NCBI GenBank assembly: GCA_040377605.1
Contig: JBEIOK010000001.1
Span: 54,938-118,937 of the forward strand
Length of the DNA: 64,000 nucleotides
Reading direction: 5' to 3'
Source: Solimonas sp040377605
Lineage (GTDB): Bacteria > Pseudomonadota > Gammaproteobacteria > Nevskiales > Nevskiaceae
How positions within the stretch are numbered: position 1 is the stretch's first letter; every line of letters begins with the position of its first letter. Under the pieces are notes generated by a model, which was not told where the DNA came from, searched no databases, and saw nothing but the letters and a program-made list of their open reading frames with translations. Of the stretch, positions 1 to 8,700 are shown piece after piece. A program made the position numbers and the translations under genes.

Positions 1-1717
1 GGCGCGCAATCTCGGCCTCGGTCGGCGCCGGCGAGGCGTTGCCGCTGGGCGTAAACGGCGGGATCACAACCGGGGCCAGCGGTTCGAGCTGCTTGCCGAA
101 ACGCGCCTGGCAGTCATGCGCCTCGATATTCTTCTTTGCGACCAGACCCGGCAGGCCGCGCACGACGGCAATCAACGCATCGCCGCTCAGATTGCCCAGC
201 GCGTCCAGAACCTCCAGGCCCTGCTGGCCGTTGAAGTTCAGGTACGGCGTGCTGTCTGCCGAGAAGTCGTTGTCGTGGATGCACATGAACCACTCGGGCA
301 CGATGCGCTCGCCTTCGGCGTCAAACTTGTAGGCGTTGTAGTGACAATCCGGGTTCGGATGCTCGTTGGTGTGCTTCGGCTTGCCGCTCGGCCATTGGGG
401 TACCGGCGCGCCGTTCTGATCCACCGGATACGGGCAGCCTTCGTCACGCTCGTCGAGCAAGCCATCCCAGGCGATGTGCGCGCCCTGGTAGAGCCCGGGC
501 GCACCGCCCAGCAGGCCCGCCACATTCTTGATGCCGATGAGCATCGGCAGCGCGGAGGCGACATCGCTGCCCCCGCTGCCGATGATCTTGGCCAGGTCCG
601 GCGGCGGCAGACGGCTGCCGTTGTTGCGGAAGACGTTGTTGTGGATGTGGATGCCTTCGGTGTAGCCATCGATCTTCTTGTCGGCCAGGCCCGGATCGAC
701 CAGCTTGTAGCTCGTGACGATCATGCCGGCGGTATCGTTGTTGCTGAACTCGTTGTTGAAGGCTTCGATCTTGTCGTAAGCGAGCGTGATGAACCCCGAG
801 CCGCGCGGCACGTTGCCGACGAAGCCGCCGGAGTTGAAGTTGTACGAATTGTTGTTGCGCGAGATGTTGTTGAACATGCGCGAGCGCTCGCCGTACTGCG
901 TCAGCGCATCCAGGTCATAGATCAGGAAGCCGCCGGTATTGCACTCGGCCAGGTTGCTGTCGTACTCGCCGCCCTGCACGTTCTCGATCTCGAAGCCCAT
1001 CACGTTGTAGGCCGCGCGGCTGCGCCTGATGATCGCGTTGTTAGTCTGGCCCACGTAGATGCCCGCATCGGAGGCACCGACCGATTCGGTCTCGTCGACC
1101 AGGATGTTGTCCGATTCCACCGGATAGATGCCGTAGCGGCCGGTGCGGCGGCTCGGCGTGTAATCCGGCGACGGCGCTCCCTCGAATCGCGGCGGGTTGG
1201 TGCAGGCGACATTGAGCTTCTGGGGGAAGTTCTCGGCGGTGATCGTGTCCTCGTTCGGCATCAGGCGGGCACCGGACCAGATGGTGCGCACGCGCCGCAG
1301 CGTGCCGTGATCCACGCCCTTGAGCTTGATCGCGTCGCCTGGCGAATCGAGTACGGTCAGTTCCTCGACGAGCAGGCCGCGCACATTGATCGCCAGCAGG
1401 CCTTCCGGGCTCTCGCTCCCGCGGAACGACAGCACCGTCTTGTCCTTGCCGCAGCCGCGCACCGTGATCTGCTCGGTGTTCTGCAGCAGCAGGCCGGAGC
1501 TCAGGTCGAAGAAGCCGCAGCCGAACTGGATGACGTCTTTCGGAGCGACGCTGACGCTGGCCGCGATCATGTCGCGCGTGGCATTCGGGCCCGGTTCGAT
1601 CGTGAAGGTCCGACCTTCTGCCTTGGCGCCACCGCCGCCGAGGTTGGAGCTGCTGCCGCAGGCAACCAGCAGACCGGAGGTCAACATCACGGCGAGCAGC
1701 GATCGGAATTTGAGCAT
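1..1717 (-). CDS. parallel beta-helix lipoprotein (TIGR03805-like), 3' end beyond window
   Basis: The ATG is at 1717-1715 and the frame stays open to the left edge, so about 572 residues are visible and the C-terminus is missing. The N-terminus is a lipoprotein signal with lipobox LVAC (Cys20), followed by a Ser/Gly-rich linker. The rest shows repeated right-handed beta-helix turns rich in Asn-ladder motifs (for example NAIIRRSRAAYN, NNISRNNNSYNFNSGG, IHNNVFRNNGS), as in NosD/CASH-type helices. From memory this matches the TIGR03805 family, which usually pairs with a haem-containing TIGR03806 (SO2930-like) protein; the partner would lie downstream, outside the window. The function of the pair is not known. 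Probably an outer-membrane or periplasmic lipoprotein. A long open frame on the opposite strand here is a codon-bias shadow. Confidence 0.8.
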   Translation of the reverse strand, partial: MLKFRSLLAVMLTSGLLVACGSSSNLGGGGAKAEGRTFTIEPGPNATRDMIAASVSVAPKDVIQFGCGFFDLSSGLLLQNTEQITVRGCGKDKTVLSFRGSESPEGLLAINVRGLLVEELTVLDSPGDAIKLKGVDHGTLRRVRTIWSGARLMPNEDTITAENFPQKLNVACTNPPRFEGAPSPDYTPSRRTGRYGIYPVESDNILVDETESVGASDAGIYVGQTNNAIIRRSRAAYNVMGFEIENVQGGEYDSNLAECNTGGFLIYDLDALTQYGERSRMFNNISRNNNSYNFNSGGFVGNVPRGSGFITLAYDKIEAFNNEFSNNDTAGMIVTSYKLVDPGLADKKIDGYTEGIHIHNNVFRNNGSRLPPPDLAKIIGSGGSDVASALPMLIGIKNVAGLLGGAPGLYQGAHIAWDGLLDERDEGCPYPVDQNGAPVPQWPSGKPKHTNEHPNPDCHYNAYKFDAEGERIVPEWFMCIHDNDFSADSTPYLNFNGQQGLEVLDALGNLSGDALIAVVRGLPGLVAKKNIEAHDCQARFGKQLEPLAPVVIPPFTPSGNASPAPTEAEIAR

Positions 1718-1830
1718 GGGAAATGACCTTGGACTGCGCGCGGGGGCCGCGCGACCTGGGGAAATGATGATGACCGAGACGTTACAACGCCATCTCGCGG
1801 GACCGCATTGGTAAATCGCGCCTAAGCCCG

Positions 1831-3336
1831 TCAGCGCCCGCGCACCTGAAACCGGCGCCACGCACCGGCCAGGAGCAGCAGGACCAGCAAGGGGGCAGAG
1901 GGGGCGCCGCCACCGCTGTCGCCTCCGGCGGCAGCATTGCCAGCGGTGACGACCGGTGCGCAGCCGGCGCGGATGTCCTCGCAGACCGCTACGGCGCCGC
2001 TGCGTGTCGGAAAATGACGCGCGGAACGGAAGTAGAAGCTGTAACGCTCCAGCCAGTCGGCGTCGGCCAGCAGGCGTGTATCGGCGTCCGCGTGGCCGGG
2101 TTCGCCCGGACGCTTGAGCCAGCGATCGAGCCACGCCACGGAATAGTGCTCCGCCATCGGCCGTCCCCAGCCGCCGTTGCACTGCCCCCCGGCGGTATCG
2201 GGGCACCAGGAACTCGAAGGGAAGGTCGGGATCAGGCTCCACTCGAAATGCGTGCTGCCCTGGATCGTCAATTGATAGACCGGCAGCCCGGCCTCGACCC
2301 ATTTGGCGTAAGCGTCCTTGTGGGCCTCGGGTTCCGGCGGACGGGCGAACGCGAGCCCCGCGATGCCGTACTCGGAGGTGTGGCCCATCGCCGGGACCCG
2401 CGGCACGATGCCGTCACCGGCACTGAGGCTGTCCCAGGCCACCGCCACGTCCACGGGGTTCTGCGCATCGAGCAGCCCCGGCCACGGCTCGGCGCCAGGG
2501 GCGCCGTAGCCCTGTACGCGCGACACGCCACTGGCACCCAGCGAATGACCGACGATGCCCAGGCGCTCGCGGTCCAGCACGGCGTGGTCCGGATTGAAGG
2601 CAGCGACCTCGGTGGGACGGGTGCCGGCGCAGCTCAGGTTGTGCGGGTACGGGGCGACCGGCGTGGAGCGGAAGAAGTCGATGACATTGACCAGTCCGTC
2701 CCAAAACACCGTGCTGTTGAAATTGCTGCCTTGCTGGAAATCCGGCGTCTGCAGGTCGGAGCGTCCCTGCCCACGCACGTCGAAGGTCATCACCGCATAG
2801 CCCTGACGCACCAGCGCCTGCGCCATCCACCAGTACAGCGTCTCCGGTGCCTGGATCGAGCCGGTCTCGATCACGACCCCAGGCAGCGGACCATGGGCTC
2901 CGCGCGGCTTCCAGACGCGCCCCGAGAGGCGCGCGCAGCCTGCGTCGTAGAACACGACGGGCGTGACCTCGCCAACCTCGTCATAGAACGGATCGACGCC
3001 CGGGTAGCGGAAAGGATCGCCGGCGCATTGCTCGGCCCAGGTCGCACACAGCGGCAGCACTGCCGTGTTTCCCGTCAGGGGGTTGATCCACGAAGGATCA
3101 CGTACCCCGCGTTGCAGCCACTGCAGCAGATTGGCCGCGCTCTGTGCTTCCAGCCGTAGCACGAACACCGGGTTGGTGACCTGTTCGGTCGGCCCCTCCA
3201 GCGTACGCGCGTAATTGGCGAGTTCCCGCGCGGTCCACGCCGCAGAGGGGTACTCGGCCCCCTCGGGAATCGCGCTCACCACCCACGGCCAAAACAACAG
3301 CGCGGCCAGAAGGCCGCGCTTGTGGAGCCGCTTCAT
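1831..3336 (-). CDS. secreted alpha/beta hydrolase with GlyGly-CTERM-like C-terminus
   Basis: A protein of about 501 residues. I chose the ATG at 3336 because GGAGGAG lies just upstream; a TTG 12 nt further upstream is also in frame. A cleavable signal peptide (KRLHKR, hydrophobic stretch, VSA cleavage site) shows export. The catalytic core has DVRGQGRSD followed by the nucleophile elbow GHSLGAS, and a late THFEWS segment could supply the catalytic His. The tail is tripartite: Gly-rich GGDSGGG, a hydrophobic run APLLVLLLLAGAW, then basic RRFQVRGR, as in GlyGly-CTERM proteins processed by rhombosortase and exported by type II secretion. The substrate cannot be told; esterase/lipase-type activity is plausible. 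A LuxR-type regulator gene lies immediately upstream on the same strand. Confidence 0.78.
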   Translation of the reverse strand: MKRLHKRGLLAALLFWPWVVSAIPEGAEYPSAAWTARELANYARTLEGPTEQVTNPVFVLRLEAQSAANLLQWLQRGVRDPSWINPLTGNTAVLPLCATWAEQCAGDPFRYPGVDPFYDEVGEVTPVVFYDAGCARLSGRVWKPRGAHGPLPGVVIETGSIQAPETLYWWMAQALVRQGYAVMTFDVRGQGRSDLQTPDFQQGSNFNSTVFWDGLVNVIDFFRSTPVAPYPHNLSCAGTRPTEVAAFNPDHAVLDRERLGIVGHSLGASGVSRVQGYGAPGAEPWPGLLDAQNPVDVAVAWDSLSAGDGIVPRVPAMGHTSEYGIAGLAFARPPEPEAHKDAYAKWVEAGLPVYQLTIQGSTHFEWSLIPTFPSSSWCPDTAGGQCNGGWGRPMAEHYSVAWLDRWLKRPGEPGHADADTRLLADADWLERYSFYFRSARHFPTRSGAVAVCEDIRAGCAPVVTAGNAAAGGDSGGGAPSAPLLVLLLLAGAWRRFQVRGR

Positions 3337-3413
3337 TGTCTCCTCCAATCCCTCTTTGGGGATATCGCACTTCTTCCACCGGCTTTATACGCCGTTCTGT
3401 CAAGAAATGGGAA

Positions 3414-4343
3414 TTACGCTGCCTTGGCGACCGCAGCCGTGCGCAGCAGACCGACCAGGTCCTCGCGGCGGTAGATGCCGAGCTTGCGGTAGATGCGCGA
3501 TGCATGATTGGCGACCGTGCTGATCGCGATGTCGTACTCCCGCGCCACACTCTTGAAGGTCTTGCCCTGGGCCAGGGCGCGGGCGATGTCCTGCTCACGC
3601 GGCGACAGCCCGTCCAGCGGATGCGGCTTGCGTGCGTGCAGCAGGTACAACTCACCGGCACGGGCCAGCCGGAAGTGCAGATCGCCGATGCGGAACTCGC
3701 CCGCGCCGTCCTCCAGCACCGTTGCCGGCACCGGGAATGGCAGCGTCGAGAACTCGTTTCCGCCCCACTGCTCGCCGACCAGGGTACGGAAGCGCTCACT
3801 GGCGACATATACGGCCAGTGCCGCATCGATCATCGCGGACGAGCCCCGCGAGGGCCGCCCCAATGCCTGCAGCCACTCATCCCGCTGGATGAACTGCGAC
3901 AGCGACAACGATCCCGCCTGCACCAGGTGGCCGGTGGCGCGGCGCAGCAGGCCATGGTCCGGCTGGACGCCTTCGGAAAACCGCAACAGCAACAGCGAGT
4001 ACAGGGCGGTACCGCGATGGGCAACCAGCAGCTCCAGTCCCCAGCTGCCATCGCCCCCGCCGAGTGCGACCGGCAACGGCCGCAGCTCGCGTTCGCGATG
4101 CGCAGCGTCCAGCGGCACCGCGCGCATCGCCTGGATATCAAATGACAGCGACTCGGGCCACTGCGCGAACTCCCCGGGCAAGGCATTGGGCGCACGCGTC
4201 AGCCAGGCCGCACCCTGCGCGCCGATCCATTCGCAGAACTGCTCCAGCGCCCAGGGCCGGAACGACTGCCAGCCGCGCTCGAAGGCGCCGGCGTAGAGCG
4301 TCGCCACCAGGCGATCAAAGTCATGGCTCGAACCCTCGGTCAT
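3414..4343 (-). CDS. LuxR-family (HTH) transcriptional regulator
   Basis: A 309-residue protein using the ATG at 4343, preceded by AGGGAGA about 9 nt upstream; longer starts would run into the neighbouring transporter gene. The last ~65 residues are a LuxR-type HTH, recognisable from LSPREQDIARALAQG and ISTVANHASRIYRKLG. The first ~240 residues have no receiver motif and no clear autoinducer-binding signature, so the input signal is unknown. It sits just upstream of the secreted hydrolase gene on the same strand, with 65 bp between its stop and the hydrolase start, so it may regulate that gene; this is inference from position only. Confidence 0.82.
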   Translation of the reverse strand: MTEGSSHDFDRLVATLYAGAFERGWQSFRPWALEQFCEWIGAQGAAWLTRAPNALPGEFAQWPESLSFDIQAMRAVPLDAAHRERELRPLPVALGGGDGSWGLELLVAHRGTALYSLLLLRFSEGVQPDHGLLRRATGHLVQAGSLSLSQFIQRDEWLQALGRPSRGSSAMIDAALAVYVASERFRTLVGEQWGGNEFSTLPFPVPATVLEDGAGEFRIGDLHFRLARAGELYLLHARKPHPLDGLSPREQDIARALAQGKTFKSVAREYDIAISTVANHASRIYRKLGIYRREDLVGLLRTAAVAKAA

Positions 4344-4386
4344 CACGCGGTCTCCCTGTGCCTCATCGCCATCATCTTGCCCCTGT

Positions 4387-5286
4387 TCATCCACCCAGCG
4401 CGTCGTCATCGTAGGCCAGCGGATCTTCGAGCGGTTCCAGGTGCGTGATGACATGCACCGGTGCCAGATGCTCGCGAATCCTCTGCTCCACGCGCTCGGC
4501 CAGGTCATGGCCCTGCTGCACCGTCCAGGCCCCGGGGACCAGCACATGCAGGCTGACGAAGCGCCGCGGCCCGGATTGGCGAGTACGCAGCGCATGGAAT
4601 CTCAGACCCTGCGCGCGAAATTCCTCCAGCAGCCGGTCCAGCACCTCCCGGTCGGCGCGCGGCAGCGACACATCCATCAGCCCGTCGGCGGACTGGCGGA
4701 GCAGACGGCCGCCCGTCCGCAGAATGTTCAGGCCGACCAGCACCGCCAGCAGCGGGTCGAGGATCAGCCAGCCGGTCACTGCCACCAGCGCCACGCCTCC
4801 GATGATGCCCACCGAGGTCCAGACGTCGGTCATCAGGTGATGTGCGTCTGCCTCCAGCGCCAGCGATCGGTGGATTCGCGCGCCGTGCATCAACGCACGC
4901 GCCATGCCCAGGTTGATCAGCGCCGCCACCGCGCTGACGACCAGGCCCAGGCCCGCCTGCTCGATCGGCTGCGGGTCCCAGAGCCGCGGGACGGACGCCC
5001 ACAGGATCGACAGACTGGCCACCGCGATCATCGCGCCTTCAAACCCGCTGGCGAAGTACTCGGCCTTGCCGTGACCGTAGGCGTGATTGTCGTCGGGCGG
5101 CATGACCGCCAGACGCAGGGCCCAGAACGCGACCAGCGCTGCGGTGAGGTTGACGGTGGACTCCAGCGCGTCGGACAGCAGCCCCACGGAGCCCGTGACC
5201 TTCCAGGCGAACAGCTTCAGCGCCATGGTCATCAGGGCCGCAGCGACCGACCAGGCGGCGTAGCGCGCGGCGGGCGCGTGGCTCAT
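4387..5286 (-). CDS. cation diffusion facilitator transporter (FieF-like)
   Basis: A 299-residue inner-membrane protein with six predicted membrane helices and a C-terminal cytoplasmic metal-binding-type domain ending near 299. It matches FieF/CDF transporters over its length, including DDNHAYGHGKAE between helices 2 and 3 and the RTRQSGPRRF segment of the C-terminal domain. By alignment with E. coli FieF, the transport site is E42/N46 in helix 2 (SDALESTVN) and H150/D154 in helix 5 (HHLMTD), where FieF has Asp/Asp and His/Asp. This altered helix-2 pair could shift metal preference away from zinc; the substrate is uncertain. Likely effluxes a divalent metal in exchange for protons. It lies 6 nt downstream of chpC but has no functional link to it that I can see. 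Confidence 0.88.
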   Translation of the reverse strand: MSHAPAARYAAWSVAAALMTMALKLFAWKVTGSVGLLSDALESTVNLTAALVAFWALRLAVMPPDDNHAYGHGKAEYFASGFEGAMIAVASLSILWASVPRLWDPQPIEQAGLGLVVSAVAALINLGMARALMHGARIHRSLALEADAHHLMTDVWTSVGIIGGVALVAVTGWLILDPLLAVLVGLNILRTGGRLLRQSADGLMDVSLPRADREVLDRLLEEFRAQGLRFHALRTRQSGPRRFVSLHVLVPGAWTVQQGHDLAERVEQRIREHLAPVHVITHLEPLEDPLAYDDDALGG

Positions 5287-5292
5287 CGCCCT

Positions 5293-5766
5293 TCAGTCCG
5301 CGAGCTGTGCGCGCGCGACTTCCGCCTCGATCTGTTCGAGATCCGGGATCAGGGCTTCCTGATTGGCGATGCGCACCCGTGTCAGCACGACCTCGTCGCG
5401 GTCGGTGTCGCGCAGCGGCGCGCTGCGCACCGCGGTACGGTTCAGTGTCACCAGATGCGGATAGCCCTGGGTCATGATCGCCAGATGTCCGCTAGGCAGG
5501 TGCCGCCCCAGCGAATTCAGCACGACCAGGCGCTCACGCCGCGGGTCACCGCCCGTCGGGGCGTGATTGAGGCGCTCAAATCGCACGACCGGCACGCGAC
5601 GGTTGTTCCAGTCGCAATAGCCCAGCAGCCAGTCCGGGTGAGGACCTTCCTCCACCTGCAGTGCCTCGCGCGCCAGCACCTCGGCCACCGCGGTATTGGG
5701 CAACAGCAGTGTGTCCTCGTGCACGCTCATCAGCACCGCATAGATCTGTTCGCGCAGCGTGCTCAT
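5293..5766 (-). CDS. chpC: CheW-like protein of the Chp pilus chemosensory system
   Basis: A 157-residue CheW-fold protein. Its ATG overlaps the chpA stop in an ATGA (5763-5766), so it is translationally coupled to the giant kinase gene. Segments such as LLPNTAVAEVL near the start, NNRRVPVVRFERL in the middle and IPDLEQIEAEV at the end fit the CheW beta-barrel architecture. In Pseudomonas aeruginosa the gene at this place downstream of chpA is chpC, a second CheW adaptor that links chemoreceptors to ChpA. The methylesterase chpB, which lies between chpA and chpC there, is absent here. Confidence 0.8.
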   Translation of the reverse strand: MSTLREQIYAVLMSVHEDTLLLPNTAVAEVLAREALQVEEGPHPDWLLGYCDWNNRRVPVVRFERLNHAPTGGDPRRERLVVLNSLGRHLPSGHLAIMTQGYPHLVTLNRTAVRSAPLRDTDRDEVVLTRVRIANQEALIPDLEQIEAEVARAQLAD

Positions 5767-8700
5767 GACGAGACTCCGGGGGCCGCGATGACCGCACGCA
5801 ATTCATCGAGCAACTGGTCTTCGAGATACGGCTTGATCAGGTATCGGTTGACACCAATGCTGCGCGCACGCTCGCGGTGCTTGTCGCCCGAACGCGACGT
5901 GATCATGATGATCGGCGTGGCGGCAATCCGCTGGGAGTTGCGCACAAAGGTCGCCACTTCGAAACCATCGGCTCGCGGCATCTCGATATCGAGCAGGATC
6001 GCCGCCGGACTCTCGGTCTGCAGCTGCGCCATCGCATCGAGACCGTCCTTCGCCGTCACCACGCGATAGCCCTGCTTGACCAGCAGACGTTCGGTCACGC
6101 GGCGGATCGTGATGGAGTCGTCGACAACCATGATCAGGTGGTTGCGGGCGGGGGCATCGGCCTCCGGCTCCGGAGGCTGACCCGCAGCCAGCGTGCGCAG
6201 CGTGCGGCGTGTGCGGTCCTGTGCCAGCGCGGCGACATCCACGATCAACACCACCCGACCGTCAGCCAGAATCGTCGCGCCGGTCACGCCCGGAATCACG
6301 CTGACCTGCGGCCCCAGCGCCTTGGACACGACTTCGCGATTGCCGATCAGCGCGTCGACCACCATCGCGATGCGTCGCTCACCAGCGCCCAGACCTTCGG
6401 GCAGGCGCACCAGGATCGCGTTGAGCGTCTTCGGCTCGTTGCCGGGATCACGCGCAACGCCGACGAAATCACCGAAATAGCGCACGCGATAGTCGGCATT
6501 GCCGTAGCGGAAACCCGCCCCCTCCTCGGCGTAGAGACGGTCGAGATCCTCACGCGGCACGCGGGCGATACCCTCGATGCTGGGCAGTGGCACCGCGAAC
6601 TGCTCGGTCCCCACAGCCACCAGCAGCGCCTGCGACATCGCCAGGGTCAGCGGCAGACGGATCAGGAAGCGTGCGCCCTTGCCGCTTTCCGAAGCCAGTT
6701 CCAGCGTACCGCCGAGCTGCTTCACTTCCGCGGCAACCACGTCCATGCCGACACCGCGGCCGGCGTCCTGGGTCAGGCGCTGCGCGGTCGAGAAGCCCGG
6801 CATGAAGATGAACTGCGCAGCCTCCTCGTCGCTGATCTCGACACCGGCGGGCATCAGGCCGCGCTTGATCGCGGTATCGCGAATCGCCTGGAAGTCGAGG
6901 CCGCGCCCGTCATCGCGCAGCTCGATAAACAACTGAGTGCCTTCGCGGCCCAAGTTGACCTCGATGCGGCCGATGGGATCCTTGCCGGCAAAGCTACGTG
7001 CGTCCGGCATCTCGATGCCATGCACGACCGCATTACGCATCAGATGCTCCAGCGGCGCCGTCATGCGCTCCAGAACATTACGATCGAGCTCGGCCTCGAT
7101 GCCGCTGAACTGCACGTCCGCACGCTTGCCATTTTCCTGGGCGGTCTGCTGCACGAGACGCTGCAGTCGCGCCGCCTGGCGCGAGAACGGCACCATCAGC
7201 GTGCGCATCATGCCCTGCTGCACTTCCGTATTGACGCGCCCTTGCTGCAGCAGGATCGTCACGGCCTCGCTGGCCAGACCATCCATCGACGCGTGCAGTG
7301 CCGCGAGATCGCTGATCGATTCGTTGAGCGCACGCGCAAGTTCCTGCATGCGCGTGTAGCGATCCATTTCCAGCGGATCGAATTCACCGGCGTAACGGTC
7401 CGAACTCTCGGCCTGGCTCAGACCGCGAGCCGCAATCTGCGCGTCCGTTTCGGCCTGCAGCTGCCGCATCTGCTCGCGAATACGCTGGATCGCCTGCGCC
7501 ATTTCGTCGAGCTGTGTCTGCATCCCCGCGTTGTGTTCTTCCAGACGCGAGCGGTAGATCGAGATTTCGCCGGCTTCGTTGAGCATGCGATCCAGCGTTT
7601 CGACCGGCACGCGCGCCGTCTCGCGGCGCGCCGACAGCAAGCTTTCCGACTCTTCCGCCGGGCGCCAGAACAGTTCTGGATCCCAGGATTCGGCGGTCGC
7701 GGTGCTCATCGACACTACCGGCTCCTGCGGCAACGAGTCGGATTCGACTGTGCTCTGGCCTTGCGGTGCCAGGCCCTCGGGGCCCGCGGAGCGATCGTCC
7801 GCCGCCACCGGCGGCGCCGTCCGCATCAGTGCCTCGAGATCACCCCGTTCGAGGCGATCAACCATGGACCGCAGATCGGCCACGGCGCGCATCACACTGC
7901 CCGTCGCCTCCAGCGGCGGATCGGTGAGCAGGGTTTCGAGATCGTGAGCGGCATCACCGATCGCGACCAATCCACTCATGCGCGCACCGCCCTTGAGCGT
8001 GTGCAGCACGCGCTGCATGTCCTGCAGCGCATCGGTGTCCGACGGCGCCACTTGCCAGCGCAGATGGGCTCGCTCCAGCTGCTCGACCAGTTCGACCGCC
8101 TCGCCGGTGAAGACATCGATCAAGTCGGCATCAGCGACGGAAGCGTCGGGTGCGGCGAACAAGGTCGACGGCAACGCCTCCGGCATCGGCATCAGCGGCT
8201 CGGCGGCGAAGGCCTCCGCTTCCGGCAGGGCCGGCTCGGGGGCCGGCGCTGACGCTGCCTCGACGGACGCGGGCGTTCCGCCGCCAGCGAGATCGTCCAG
8301 CGCCCGCGCCATGTCCGGAATCACGCCGCGCTTGAGGTCATCCAGCGCCAGATGCAACGCGTCTGCGGTGTTGTGGAGACGGGAGAAGAATCCCGTGTCG
8401 GCTGCGGTCGAGCCGCGCTCCATTGAATCGAGCAGCGACTCCAGGCGGTGCGCGACCTCTCCGACCGGCATCAGGCCCGCCATGCGCGCGCTACCCTTGA
8501 AGGTGTGCAGGACGCGTTGCAGATCGTTCAGCGCACGCGCGCTGCGCGGATCGCGTTCCAGCGCCGCACTGCCCTGATCCAGACCTTCCAGCAGTTCCTC
8601 GGCCTCGGCGATGAAGATGGACAGCAGCTCCGGATCTTCGGCCGGCGTCACCACGGTCACTGCTGGCGGCAACTCGGCCGCCATCTCGATGACCCTCGCT

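Noticed and set aside
116..1726. Long open frame on the plus strand opposite the beta-helix gene
   Set aside because: No family resemblance and biased composition; the minus strand has a lipobox and beta-helix repeats. GC-rich codon bias produces such antisense frames.
3384..3404. TTGACA and TATAAA upstream of the hydrolase gene as a promoter
   Set aside because: On the minus strand the two hexamers are only about 9 nt apart, far too close for a sigma70 promoter.
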